Shown here piece after piece: positions 1 to 11,285 of a stretch of DNA of 64,000 bases. The translations under genes were made by a program, and so were the position numbers. This stretch comes from Alternaria dauci (lineage: Eukaryota > Ascomycota > Dothideomycetes > Pleosporales > Pleosporaceae). Position 1 is the stretch's first letter. Each line of letters opens with the position of its first letter. Location of the stretch: contig NC_091275.1 in assembly GCF_042100115.1 (NCBI RefSeq), positions 1,550,001 to 1,614,000 of the forward strand, read 5' to 3'. Under the pieces are notes generated by a model. It searched no databases, had not been told where the DNA came from, and saw nothing but the letters and a program-made list of their open reading frames with translations.

Positions 1-434
1 AATGATCAAGTTTGGAAACGGCGGAAGTATCGTGCTCATTGCGAGCATGTCTGGCACAGTCGCAAATAGGGTACGGCTACCTCGACACGATAGCAGATGT
101 CTTGTGCTAACCAAGTTAACAGGGTCTCATCTGCTCGGCATACAACGCGTCCAAGGCCGGTGTCATGCAGCTCGCGCGCAACCTCGCGTCGGAATGGGGC
201 GAGCACAACATCCGCGTCAACACAATCTCGCCAGGATACATTGTGACTGCAATGGTGGAGGAGCTCTTCAAGAAATACCCAGAGCGTAGAGACACGTGGC
301 CCACACAGAACATGTTGGGCCGTCTGTCCAAGCCTGAGGAATATCGCGGTGCAGCGGTCTTCTTGCTGAGCGACGCAAGTTCCTTCATGACAGGAGCGGA
401 CCTCAGGATGGACGGCGGTCATGCTGCGTGGTAG
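1..434 (+). CDS. Short-chain dehydrogenase/reductase (SDR), 5'-truncated
   Basis: C-terminal part of a classical SDR oxidoreductase, which uses NAD(P)H to interconvert alcohols and ketones. The 5' end lies outside the window. Exons are <1..70 and 123..434. A 52-bp phase-0 intron (GTACGG...TTAACAG) separates them, and removing it restores the typical run from ANRG into SAYNASKAG. Visible motifs are the catalytic Ser strand (IVLIASMSG), the YxxxK pair (YNASK), the following helix (MQLARNLASEWG), the NTISPGYI segment that contacts cofactor and substrate, and the C-terminal DGGHAAW end. Within the family it most resembles fungal polyol dehydrogenases/sorbose reductases (arabinitol or xylulose type), but the substrate cannot be read from this fragment. 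The Rossmann glycine motif is missing only because of the window edge. Confidence 0.85.
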
Positions 435-775
435 GGTGGATAGTTGACTGGCCATAGAGCACTTTTCATGTTCAATGCGTGCATCTTTTTGGCTTTGTTG
501 CGTGAAGGTGTTCTGTCCAATGCGAAGCTTCGGAAGTCCGTGAGCTGGTGCTGAGTCAGCCGCAACTGTCGCAGTGTGGGCAGCACGAGGGCCCACGGGT
601 TGCAAACACTTTGGTCAGAGCAGCGTCTGATCGTTCCTTCGCGGCCATGAAGACGTCAAAAGGGTGATTGCAGGGCTCTTGGTAGGACGCTACCTGCCAT
701 GTTCTGCTCAGCCTCTATTCCATCATATTTGCACTGCGCATTCACCAGCCACCGCTCGTCTGGGTCCACTCTAGC

Positions 776-3700
776 ATGACGGCATCAACACCCTCAACCG
801 TGTCCCGCTATACGCCCGCCGTCTTGTTCCTCACCGGCGTATCAGCTGGGTTCGCGGCATATCTCGTCTACAACACAGTCCAAAGCCCTGGCTCGGGTGA
901 TGGTCTCCAGCGCAGCAATGCGGTCCGCAGACGCCGCCCGCGAGAACCACCGCCGGCCCCTACCCTCCCGCTCAACGAGCGCGACATGCCTTTTCTGGGG
1001 CGATACGATTTACTCGGTACCGAAGTGCCCCTCGACCCTCGCAATCTCGTCACACCCACAGAGTTGCGTGATATTATCCTCAGCGCGCAGCCAGACGCCG
1101 AATCTATCGTCGTCGAAAACGCAATAACACGCCTATACAACGAGTTCCTCGATCGCCTGCTGGTCGTCCTCTACCCCGACCGACCCCTCTCTCCACTACA
1201 AGCCGACAGTGTCGGAACTTGGCTAACCACCCGCAATCCAAACATCGCAGCACTGGATCGTGCTCAGATAGCCCGCGCTGTGGCGAGGCATGCGCAGATA
1301 TTCCCGCCCGGCGACAACCTTGCTCGCGATGATGCTGAGAGTATTGCAGCTACAGATTTGTCCTTGGGAAGCGACGAGGACGCGGATGATGCTATAGATC
1401 CCGAAGGCCAGACGCTTCAGCGCACCTTGTACCACATTGCAGAGGACCGCGCTAGGCTCGAGGGCGTTATACATCGTGGCATTACGTGCAACGGCTGCGA
1501 CGAGAGGCCTATCCGGGGAACCAGGTGGCACTGCGCCAACTGTCCAGACTTTGACCTGTGCTCCAACTGCGAAGCAACCAACTCGCATTACAAAAACCAC
1601 ATCTTCTACAAGATTCGCGTCCCTGCCCCATATCTGAGTCTACCAAAGCAAGAGCCCCTCTACCCTGGCAAGCCTCACATGATGAGTCCCTCCATCGATC
1701 CAGCACTTAAGAGACGCCTCGTCGCCGAGACCAAGATGGAAGTGGAGGAGATTGAGGCCTTGTGGGACCAGTTTACTTGTCTTGCAGGGACTGAGTGGGC
1801 AGCCGACGCCAACGGGGTAGGATGGGCCATCGATCGACGCGACTTTAACCACGCATTCGTCCCTCGTTACAATAGTTTCGTCGCCGCACCCAACCTCGTC
1901 TACGACCGCATCTTCGCATACTACGACACCGACAAGAATGGGCTCATCGGGTTCGATGAGTGGGTCAAAGGGCTCGACGGCATGCATGACGCTGATGTCG
2001 ATGTCAAGGCCAGAATAGTCTTCAATGGATACGACATCGATGGAGATGGCTACATATCGCGCAGGGACATCCTGCGCATATTCAGGGCATACTATGCCAT
2101 CGAGAAGGAAGCTACAAGAAACTACATCTCAGAGCTGTCGGACGAAGTAACTGTGCGGTCAGCCCTGGACACGATCCGCTCTAGCCAGCCACTAGGCTCT
2201 GTATTTCCGCCCCGTAGTGTGGCTGCATCCAACACGAATAACCCTCGCCTACGACAGAAGAGGGAAGAAGACGCGACCACAGCTCTCCCGCTGCTGGAGC
2301 AGAACAGCGATGAGGCAGATCGGGCTGAGATAATAGGGACAACAGGTCTTCACCATACCGAACCCGCGTATTCACCGCGAACGCCAGACGAACAACAAAA
2401 TGACATTATCGCCCAGAGATGGGCTCGTAGACAATACTACATTGACGAAGAAGAGGGCCTAACACGGCCTGAAGGGTTCGACGAGTCCGACGCGAACGGC
2501 TTGGGAACCGTCAATGGGGCGGATGATACCGCTGAAACCGCATACACAGATGAGGATTGGGTCCGCAACCGGAGCTCACGGTCATCGTCAAGGGTCCGCT
2601 TCCAGGATGATGTGGACATCGATGCACGCTCCAATGCCTCTTCGTCCAGGCCCCTCGGAGAGCGATGGGGCGGCTATGAAATCCCTGAGCCTGAACAAGA
2701 CCTTGGCAAAGAGGTGTTATACCAGGTCACGCAACAGGGATTTAACGAATTGCTCAACCCGCTTTTCCTGGAGAAAGAGGATATGGCCATGGACGCGCAT
2801 GAGAAGCGCAGCGAGCGTCGAGCCAGAGCAGCCTCCATCGACGAGCTGACCATGCATCACTCCAGCGAGAGTAGGTTTGATGTTGCAGCTATTGTACAGG
2901 TTGGCATTTTTCGATTCTCGAAATGCATCATCGACAGATTCTGCAGGACGCTCAACAAAGGACGACCATTTGTCAGAAACTTGTTCGTCAACCGTACTAA
3001 TGGCAAGCCATATACCGAACAAGAGGCATGCGCAATTCTCCAAGAGGTCTACGACGATGTAGAAGAGCGCGTGCTTGAATCCGTGACGATAACCGGAGAT
3101 ACGAACGTCGACAACATGATGATGTGGAACACGTTGCTGATCAGATCCCAGCTTCGAGAAGAAGTTCTCAATGCTATCGTGGAATGTGTATACAACAGAG
3201 GATGGCTTGCACCACCTGCAATGAATGGAAGTCCGGCTAGTACTTACAGGGATCCTACTATGCCCCAATTTCGGCCAGACTCGTCCAATCAACCGTCACC
3301 AACAGCCTTGCGGACTGTCTCGGAAAACACCTCAAAGACCAGTGCAGCTTCCAACACTGATACATCCTCGCTACAATCAGACGAGGGAACGAACCTAAAC
3401 CGTTGTTTTTTTGTGACCGCTGACCACGACGGCCTGGCAGAATACCCAGAGGGAAGATATGCCGGCGAAAGCGATTCCCCGGTACATGATATTACAGATT
3501 CTTCTGAAGAAGTCCCACAGCCCAGCTCTTTGACAGTACAGCAAGGAGCAGAGGATGACATGTATGCGATTAACTGGCGATGGTACACCGACAACCCTGA
3601 AATGCACTGTCTCCTCATTAAAAACATCGGAGGCGTGGACACTATCACGTGCGCACACAATCAGATCAACCATTCCACGAACCCACATCACACTGAGACG

Positions 3701-3916
3701 AATCAACTTAAGCCGTTGCAGCGCTCAATCCGTCAGCTCGCTATGGACCCAAGATCACGTCTTCACCTCCTCATGCTAGCCAGTCTTGAGGCCGTCGAGC
3801 AGGAGATCAATGAACGAAAGGGTAGCGGTCTCATCAACTTTGAAGAGTTTGCGGAGCACATGAGGCAAGGCAGGCTAGGATTCCTTCAGGCTTGGATGGA
3901 ATGGGTAAGCATGTGA
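776..3916 (+). CDS. Membrane-anchored ZZ zinc-finger and EF-hand protein, 1046 aa
   Basis: Single-exon gene. Residues about 12-34 form one N-terminal hydrophobic segment (TPAVLFLTGVSAGFAAYLVY), probably a membrane anchor or uncleaved signal, followed by an Arg/Pro-rich stretch. A ZZ-type zinc finger lies at about 230-285 (CNGCDERPIRGTRWHCANC, then DFDLCSNCE and an H-x-x-H end). Two EF-hand loops follow at about 383-450: DTDKNGLIGFDE and DIDGDGYISRRD have acidic residues at the calcium-coordinating positions. The remainder is largely acidic and low-complexity, with a conserved-looking helical region at about 700-810 and another near the C-terminus. ZZ domains bind peptides or histone tails in other proteins and EF-hands bind calcium, so a calcium-responsive membrane adaptor is a reasonable inference, but no function can be assigned. 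The start is the first ATG before the hydrophobic segment. A GTAAGC just before the stop leaves slight doubt about a further 3' exon. Confidence 0.85.
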   Translation: MTASTPSTVSRYTPAVLFLTGVSAGFAAYLVYNTVQSPGSGDGLQRSNAVRRRRPREPPPAPTLPLNERDMPFLGRYDLLGTEVPLDPRNLVTPTELRDIILSAQPDAESIVVENAITRLYNEFLDRLLVVLYPDRPLSPLQADSVGTWLTTRNPNIAALDRAQIARAVARHAQIFPPGDNLARDDAESIAATDLSLGSDEDADDAIDPEGQTLQRTLYHIAEDRARLEGVIHRGITCNGCDERPIRGTRWHCANCPDFDLCSNCEATNSHYKNHIFYKIRVPAPYLSLPKQEPLYPGKPHMMSPSIDPALKRRLVAETKMEVEEIEALWDQFTCLAGTEWAADANGVGWAIDRRDFNHAFVPRYNSFVAAPNLVYDRIFAYYDTDKNGLIGFDEWVKGLDGMHDADVDVKARIVFNGYDIDGDGYISRRDILRIFRAYYAIEKEATRNYISELSDEVTVRSALDTIRSSQPLGSVFPPRSVAASNTNNPRLRQKREEDATTALPLLEQNSDEADRAEIIGTTGLHHTEPAYSPRTPDEQQNDIIAQRWARRQYYIDEEEGLTRPEGFDESDANGLGTVNGADDTAETAYTDEDWVRNRSSRSSSRVRFQDDVDIDARSNASSSRPLGERWGGYEIPEPEQDLGKEVLYQVTQQGFNELLNPLFLEKEDMAMDAHEKRSERRARAASIDELTMHHSSESRFDVAAIVQVGIFRFSKCIIDRFCRTLNKGRPFVRNLFVNRTNGKPYTEQEACAILQEVYDDVEERVLESVTITGDTNVDNMMMWNTLLIRSQLREEVLNAIVECVYNRGWLAPPAMNGSPASTYRDPTMPQFRPDSSNQPSPTALRTVSENTSKTSAASNTDTSSLQSDEGTNLNRCFFVTADHDGLAEYPEGRYAGESDSPVHDITDSSEEVPQPSSLTVQQGAEDDMYAINWRWYTDNPEMHCLLIKNIGGVDTITCAHNQINHSTNPHHTETNQLKPLQRSIRQLAMDPRSRLHLLMLASLEAVEQEINERKGSGLINFEEFAEHMRQGRLGFLQAWMEWVSM

Positions 3917-4984
3917 ACTGAGCAGGGATATGAGTGGCCAGGTATACCCACTTTACTCTGACTTCCGTACTCAAAAGGGACCACTCAATGGGCGACTCTG
4001 TCTTGGCTTGTCATTCCACACGCTGTGCTTACGGTCCATTCCAAGCGCCCATCAAAGGCATAAACTAGTCCTGCGTTAGACTGACGTTGTTTGATTAGTT
4101 CTTCCAACTGCTTAGTCTACCGTCGCGGATTCACAATACTCCGCCTCGCGACCTGATCACGTTGGTATAGACCTGACATTCCACGTATGGCGTTCTTTGT
4201 GTTTCGAGGAATTATGTACATACTCGCGGGAAGTAGACGTGGAAAAGAACAAGGAGGCACTGTCTGTTTTGGTCCGAGAGGCAACGACATTCACGAATCA
4301 TCCAGGAATTGATGACTACGAAGCTTCTTTATTTTATAAGCTTTGAGCAATACCCCAGGCAGAAGAATACATATCTTTCATCTAATAAGCGTCTCAAGGT
4401 AAAACACTGCGAATACCTTCAGAGCAAGTCTTTCATGGTACAGGCGACTTGTTACGTATACGATGAGTGAAATACCAGCCGCGATAGGATCAAATTTTGG
4501 AAGATGCGGTGAACACATGGTCCTGGATAGGAAGTCTCCTTACTCTACCATGGCGATTCCAACCAATCAACCGACAATTGGCATAGCAACTAATTCCCAT
4601 CAAACACTGTTGGAAGCAATTCACTACTCTTCTAGGCTTCTAGCCTTGGAAATGTACGTGATCGTCGAAGTTTAGGCAGGAAATCGATTCGAGAAGGGTC
4701 ACCCTTACGCAGCCATTTTATTGTTTCCTCTTCGCGACGGCTCGGGAAGGATGCCGAGATGCTCGAAATCGTTTAGCGGACAGGTACTATCCCTTCCATA
4801 CCGATATCATGGTACTATCGCGCCTCAACAAGCATTGGCATTCTGAGGATTGTGAACGACGTGCTTCAATAATGAGCTGTTAAGAGTATTTGAACTCTGG
4901 GATTACTACAGATAATTTGTTCCGTTCTGCACTTTCCCTTACGGCGAATTCACAATAACCCGAAATTCAACTCTGCTCGCGATC
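3917..4984. other. Intergenic region, about 1.07 kb
   Basis: This holds the 3' flank of the ZZ/EF-hand gene and the promoter of the following secreted-protein gene. The open frames are short and lack coding character. I found no tRNA, repeat or recognisable motif beyond AT-rich stretches around 4320-4345. Confidence 0.5.
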
Positions 4985-5706
4985 ATGAAGACATCTACTA
5001 CCCTTCTCACGACAACGATGTGCGTCCTCGCTACTGCCACATCTCTCCCGAGCCCCGAAACTCTGGCTACCAGCGACATCTGGATAGGTCTAAACCTGAA
5101 CAAATGCCTTGTTAACGCCGAAGTCATTCCCCAGGCCAAGTAGGTTCAAGCTACCGACCATAACGTAGATTGTGGAAGCTCTATCTCACCCGATACACCC
5201 TGACGAATACACACAGTCTCGAAGCTCAGAAAGTCGTTGCGAAAGAGGTCATTGAATCATACAACGTCTGGGATATCGAAAGGATTCTTGCATACCGAAC
5301 TCCAGACTGCAAGCAACAAATCCTACCCGCTTCTCTCACCCGCGCACCCAAAAGCAACGATGAGTACCGCGCGTATTTTAAAACCATTGAGCCTTTGTAC
5401 ATCAATTTCACGGTAAGCATCATTATTTCCCCAGAGATATGATAGGGCGAATGACTCATCTCGTTACAGGCCACAGTCTTCCAAGAGACGCATGACCCCG
5501 AGGCGCACACATGTATCATACATGCACGCAGTACGGCGTCGACGCCGGTCGGACCGTATGGGAACGAATATGCGCTTATTCTGACCTTTACAGAGGACGG
5601 CACACAAGTCAGACAATTCGACGAGTTGGTTGATTCGGCGTACACTCTGGAGTTTGGGGCGAGGTTGTCTGCATTCTTGGCGAATGGGACGTCGACTGAT
5701 CACTGA
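4985..5706 (+). CDS. Small secreted NTF2-like (SnoaL-type) protein, 195 aa
   Basis: Assembled from three exons: 4985..5139, 5217..5412 and 5470..5706. Intron 1 (77 bp, AA|GTAGGT...CTGAC...ACACAG) is phase 2. Intron 2 (57 bp, GTAAGC...TTACAG) is phase 0. The first exon codes a weak signal peptide (MKTSTTLLTTTMCVLATATS) and a short linker. The other two give an alpha+beta NTF2-like fold: the first helix AKEVIESYNVWDIERIL, the loop YRTPDCKQQILPASL, the NDEYRAYF helix, and strands in HTCIIHARSTAST and EYALILTFTEDG. Fungal proteins of this kind are usually annotated as SnoaL-like and lack proven activity. A second ATG-less open stretch just upstream of exon 2 does not explain the N-terminus, so the spliced model is preferred. 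Exon 1 is the least certain part. The gene is convergent with the GPCR gene. Confidence 0.68.
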
Positions 5707-6103
5707 GTTGCAGAATCGTACGTGGTCCGGATGCGATCAAGAGATGGCTAAAGAATGCAAGTGCACAATTATTGAGTAATGAATTCGTAATGCTTGTCTA
5801 ATAGTCTATGTACATGGGCGGAACCCGTTCTTCGTATGCATGTCGCGATATGGCGGCGGCAGCACTTCTAACAGAGGTAGTTACCCCTCTACCGTATTAC
5901 CTCAAAGGCAGTCTGTCTTTCGCATCGTTGCAGGACTGATATCCAGTGTTCGGATATACCGTACTTCGGTAGACTTTGCGCTGCATCTCCTGGACCATCG
6001 TAGTAGGTGCAGAGCTTTGGGTCCTTGGCACATATCTCATGTACATGTACATGCTCGATATGTGCCATGATGATGGCGTTTCGTTCAAATTCCGAAAGGG
6101 CTC
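5707..6103. other. Convergent intergenic region, about 400 bp
   Basis: Shared 3' flank of the NTF2-like gene (+) and the GPCR gene (-). It contains a TACATGTACATG-type palindromic stretch near 6040-6052 but no supported gene. Confidence 0.5.
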
Positions 6104-7436
6104 TCAATGCGCAACATGGGGCATCGCCAGCTCCTTCAAACTTAGAGGGCGACTTCCATTCGTATTGCCTGAATCCTGGCTCCATCTAGTCGTTGGCGTG
6201 CGAGGTCGTGCCACGCGTGCCTCAGCTTCCATCTCTTCATAGTCTTCTGGCTGTGCCGGCTCACTTATGACCTTTGTTGTAGTGAACAACTTGATATCAT
6301 TCGAACCAATTCTAAAGAGATCGTCTGAACTCTCGCTGCTCGACGGCAGTGTTACCTTGCTCTTTGATCGCCGACCCCTTGTGTGTGTGTTCATCGCTTC
6401 GATTGTGCATTCGCCTCCAAAGCGCTTAGGCTTCTCAATCCAGAACGCCGCAAAGGTATCCATGCCATCAGCATCGGAGGGTGGTTCATCAGAAAAGATC
6501 ATGATGCGCCGAGTACATGTATACAAGAGTACGTCAAGCCAGCCGTTCGAGACGATCATGGCTCCCGAAAGGCAAAGACGAGCAAGCGACGGTGGGTTGC
6601 CGGACATTGACGCCATTCGTGCGGAAGCCAACGGGATGGTGCAGACGACGTATACTAGTGGATATACAACCATGAGGTTTGCGATGGAGCGTACGCGCTT
6701 AGCTTCTTCGATTGTGTAGTAGCCGGATCGAATGCGGACTGACAAGATCGTGTAGATTATGGCGTAGATAAGGACGTTTCCGAACTCAAAGATGAAGATC
6801 CAGACGTAACTAAAGGTTGGTTTACCAAGTCAGTGTATGCCTCAAATACAGCTCGTACTTTGACATTACTTACTGTGTCCACAATCGTAGGTCTTCGAGG
6901 TCATGATGGATCCAACACCATACGCCGGACCGTACATAGATGCTTTCTCCGTGCATACCAAGGGGAATCGAAGACACCCCAATGATGAAAACCCAGAGTA
7001 GGAAGATGCCAATGTAGAAACTCCGCGGCTTCAGACGGAAATTGAGAATAACTGAGGCGAATGTATGTAATCCGATGGCAAAGCACCAGACTCCACTTCC
7101 CAGATCACCCGTAGATACCAGCCAGCCCTGCGCAAAGCATATTGGATTTTCGACTTGAAGGGATCCCAGTCGCAGCCATTCGACGTTTAGTAGGAACGCA
7201 AGTGCTTGTTGAATGTCTGCCCACAGGAGGTTGAATATCAAAATGACGAATTGGTTGCTTCGCCTCGATCGTAGTTGCCAGGAAACCAGTTTGTAAGTGA
7301 GGAGGAATAGTAATGATACCGATGCGAAGAAGCTGATGAATCCGAAAACGACGACTGAGCGCAGCCATGGGTGAATATGGTCCGGTAGTACAAACGACGC
7401 CGACTCCGCGTCCAAGGGCTCGTGATGAATAGTCAT
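6104..7436 (-). CDS. Seven-TM G-protein-coupled receptor, Git3/cAMP-receptor-like, 422 aa
   Basis: Two exons, 7436..6874 and 6809..6104 (phase 2). The 64-bp intron runs from ACA|GTAAGT to TTTAG. The joined protein has seven hydrophobic segments. TM1 is near WLRSVVVFGFISFFASVSLL, TM2 has FVILIFNLLWADIQQALAFL, TM3 GVWCFAIGLHTFASVIL, TM4 IGIFLLWVFIIGVSSIPL, TM5 IFEFGNVLIYAIIYTIL, TM6 NLMVVYPLVYVVCTIPL and TM7 IVSNGWLDVLLYTC. The intron falls at the start of TM5. A cytoplasmic tail of about 150 residues is rich in Ser, Glu and Pro, as expected for a phosphorylated receptor tail. The arrangement matches the fungal carbon-sensor (Git3/Gpr1) and cAMP-receptor-like groups, which signal through G-alpha to adenylate cyclase; the ligand is unknown. 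The ATG at 7434-7436 gives a 27-residue extracellular N-terminus. Confidence 0.8.
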
Positions 7437-10400
7437 TGCGGGTGGCGAGCTACCTAGGTATCAATCCAGCGATGTCTCGAAGGATATATAGGTTACACCT
7501 AAAAAGAAAGACACCTGTGGCCGCTCGCAGCTATCATATCGAACGAGAAAATCATAAAAATATCGTACGCGAAGCAAAGTAAAAATATGGCGTCGGACCT
7601 AGCACCAGCGCAGGTACAGAGCAGATCTTAGGGCACTCCCTGGAGGGCAAGTGACGATGATGTACGATTGACTTAGGTTCCCCAGCATGCTGAGAGGGCC
7701 CATCAACCCACGACAAGGACCTTTGTAATCTAGGATCCACTATAAGCTGGGGAGAAGACGAGCGCGATGACCCCAGTCTCCACCGATTACCGTTAGCGTC
7801 ACTCGCGGCATCCATGACCCTAGTCGCTGCTTGGAAAGACGGTTGCTAGCCCGCGAGCGCTACAGCGGTTTTTATGTGAAACTTGTTAGACCCGGTGCGA
7901 GGTAATGCCATAGGCTTCTATGGCGCCTTCGACCACTATCTTGTCGTCTTTTGCTTCAGAACAGTTTGTGATAACGTGCTCCGTAGATCGACGCCAGTCA
8001 CCACCAAAGTCTCCATGTGTCCGGAAGAGGGGAACAGTCCGAAGGAGCGTCATCTGACAGGCATACAACCATGCATGCCACCGACCCTAAGACCGACATG
8101 CGGCACAGCCGACCTAGCTGTATCTTGAGTCTCGAAAGTCTAGACACCAATAGAGAGGGTCAGTGGCTTCGGCTAGGCCACGAGGAGCCCTTCCTTTTCG
8201 TTCTTTCGGTTAATATGATGGTCCAACCTTAGATCGCGATTGGTGAAAGCCTCTGGGAGGCTTGCGGGAGCTTGTGAAAAAAGGCCGGTTGATTACACAC
8301 GCTGCACGCATGTCAAGCAAGGCGCAATTTCCTTAACGGCATCGTGTTGTTGCTTTCGTGGAGTCTGCGCTCCATGTCGCGGTGCGACTGCGGTGTTGCC
8401 GAATCAGATTCCTCTCTGATCTGCGCTAGCTCCGGATTATCCTTCAGGAAAAGACCTGGGGATCATCAGCACCAGGTTCTCCTAGCCAGGGTCCCTCCGG
8501 CTTCAAAAACCTCCGTTACGTAGCGAAGTACTGAATCTCACTAACATGATACGCTCTGAACACTCTACGTTCAATCTCACGCAAGCCTCAAACATCGGGC
8601 TATCCGAGCGCACCACAATGGCCCGCCTGCCCCCAATATAGCTGGGCTACCGAACGCCTCCGCGCACGGTCACATAGCAAGCCATTACGTGCGCCCGCCG
8701 ACAGCCGGCGTGTTACCATTTGATGCGTGCGCGGGAGATAGACGTTGAATGAACATCTTTCGGGGGATATGAGCTGCGCAAATGCCCCTATGTGCACGGG
8801 CGTCTCTGCAGGATGCCCAGGTGGACTAGCACGCTGCCCCTATGCGACGGCACGAATGGAAACACAAAGTACAACGTCTTTGATTAATCGAGTAGAGCGA
8901 CCTCAACAAACTCTCTCTCCATGCTTTGAGGACGACCTTCGTGTGATGACTACCTGCGCACGACCCGCTTACCTTACTTTTACCCCAGGAAAGGACTCTT
9001 GGCCGAGGCCCCAAGGCCATCCATCGCGATCCTCCTCAGCCAGCCAAGCGCCGCGCCTGATCATGCGCAATATGGCTTCTGGCCTTCCGTTCGTGGAAAG
9101 TTCCTTGAATCGCTTCTGCCTCGTCTGACAACTAAACCTTGCATTTCGGCACTCGTATCCCATTTTGCATTTTGCCCTTCGGCCCGCTATCCATGGCATT
9201 TTACCGTGATAGTTGGAACACTTCTGCTGGAACCAGTGCAGTGGTATCAAATCGCAGTATTGGGTTTTCAAGTCGGGTGCTTATGAGGGGGTTCTCCTGC
9301 ATCGAGAGCCTCAGATTGCTGACATGCAGCTCCGGCCCATCCGAGTTATTGCCCACGCACCTAGTTTCGCAGATAAAGCGCTGCTTACTTTTGCTTCTAG
9401 AAGGTTTCTACTACAATCCGAATTCGTCTGGATGCACGTTGCGGTTCTGTACTAATCTCGGTTGGGCAGGAGTAGAAGAAAGAAGGGTATTTGAAAGGGG
9501 CGTTGGCTAAGTGGGAAAAGTAAAGGACCATCAAACTCAAAGTAGTTGCTGATTAAGACGAGATGTTGTAGATCAAGGTTCGTCAACACCTGAACGTGCG
9601 ATGCAACTAGCTGCACCACTACTACCGTACAAAAGGGACTCCCAGAAATAGATTCTAACGCCGTCGTAAGGTACTCCAACAACCGACCGTTGGCCATGAG
9701 AAAGATGAAAGAAACATTCATGAAGACACAATGTCAATACATACGGCTGTAGATTCACCACGTCATGCCCGTCGACCGGAGCCCACGGACAACGAGCATC
9801 GTCTTGTAGGTCCGAGTTTCGTAAGACGGCCAGCCTGCAAGGGTAGGGTTCAGAGGTCACCACGATGGAAGTATAGCTTTTAGGTAACTCTTACCTCGTG
9901 CGTTCAGATTCCATCTCAGTGGCCTATGCCCTTGCTCCTCTCTCGGTCCTTTTGTGCTTTTTCAACGGCCGCGGATTCTCTCATTTCCAATCTCTCCCAC
10001 TTCCCAGGTTAGCTCAGCATGCGCGTGTACAGTGAGCTGCATGCTGCTACTCCCCTTCTACGGAGAGTCGCGGACCGTGTACCTGCTCGCCTGTCTGGGC
10101 TATGGACGCTCACAGAGGCACTTGAGATAGAAAAGCTGCCAGGGTTGTACGAGCAGCGGGAGGCGTAGAAGCTGGATTGGCGTTCCCAGGCCTCATACTT
10201 TTGCATTGCAAATATATGCTTTCGGAATCTCCGAACTCGTTCCCTCCGGAGAAGTTACGGTATCGCCTACTCTGTAGCCACGGATCTACCAATCTCCTTG
10301 GGCTTACGATCGTCCAAATGCTGGGCGCAGCCACCCATTTCCACATTACCAATGCTCACATGCCTCGATGTTAGCGATACCTGAAACGAGACTTATGTTA

Positions 10401-11285
10401 GGTGTAGATACTGTGATTGGCTCCTTGTTCTGTAGTTCAATTTCGGACTGACCAGAGGTAGAGGCTGTCTCTAATTCATTCGATCCAGATGACCCTTCCA
10501 CAGACATTCCTCGAGTTGCCATACTTGAATGGGCAATGGTCTCCCGAAGATTTACAAGGGCGTCGTGGTGTGATTGGGATGTGTATATGTGAGACAGTAT
10601 CCATCGTTTATCGAGTGGCCGGAAGATTAGTTAAAGTTTGTCTTCCGATGTAATCAGGGCCCGGTTGATACCGAAGATTTTCTTGGATCGGAGGAGATGC
10701 AGCACCTGGCATACAGTTCCCGATATATTCATCAGCACAGGAAGAATAGGGTTGGAGTGTCTGATGTCTCGACGCGAAAGATGTCACAGCCAATCGAAGC
10801 TGGCTATCATACTGTCAAGTTGATTTAAGATAGTAACGACCGAGTGCAACCGGTAACTCACATGTAGTCGAGATACTTTCAGAGGCGAACAAGTATGGCA
10901 ATTAGCAAGCACAATGTTAGTTGAGAACCATGTTGAGCAATTACGATAATCAGGTATCAAACGGTGTGTACGACAAGCGCTATTGATTTGGTATTCTACT
11001 CTTTTACTTCCTTACATCCGCAGATCACCAATTGCGTGATCAGATCAGCCCCACCAGAGACCCCCTATCCCAATGCAAACCATGCATGCATCTCTCAGCC
11101 AACAGAAAAGAAAAAGACGGGTCATAGTACATGAGTGTGGTAATGAGGAGAGTGCAGAATAATGAATGCCAACGCAACGCTCAAATGTGCCTCCCACCCG
11201 CGCCAAACGCCGCGCATGCTCTATGCGATGCCAATCCACCGATCAACTTCCCAAATGAGGAACGGTATCTACAAACTATGCCAAC
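7437..11285. other. Gene-poor region, about 3.85 kb
   Basis: The longest stretch here without a convincing gene. Open frames on both strands are short, overlap each other and mostly lack ATG starts or splice-consistent extensions. Base composition is not visibly AT-shifted, so there is no sign of RIP-degraded repeats. One coding-like patch, listed separately, lies at 10346-10522 on the minus strand. No tRNA B-box was found. Confidence 0.5.
10346..10522 (-). other. Possible coding fragment, 58 codons, unknown
   Basis: An ATG-initiated frame of 58 codons reads as plausible protein in its first 48 residues (GSNELETASTSGQSEIELQN, then KEPITVSTPNISLVS). It then meets a TCAG|GTATCG that could be a splice donor. 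The frame stays open for about 38 codons upstream of the ATG, ending at a stop near 10637. I could not link it to neighbouring exons with consistent phases. It may be an exon of an unrecognised or decayed minus-strand gene, or chance. Confidence 0.2.

Noticed and set aside
2717..3292. 191-codon minus-strand frame inside the ZZ/EF-hand gene
   Set aside because: A shadow of the sense coding frame with no recognisable protein pattern.
8745..9510. Cluster of short overlapping frames on both strands
   Set aside because: Frames are short, conflict with each other and cannot be joined by splice sites into a recognisable protein.
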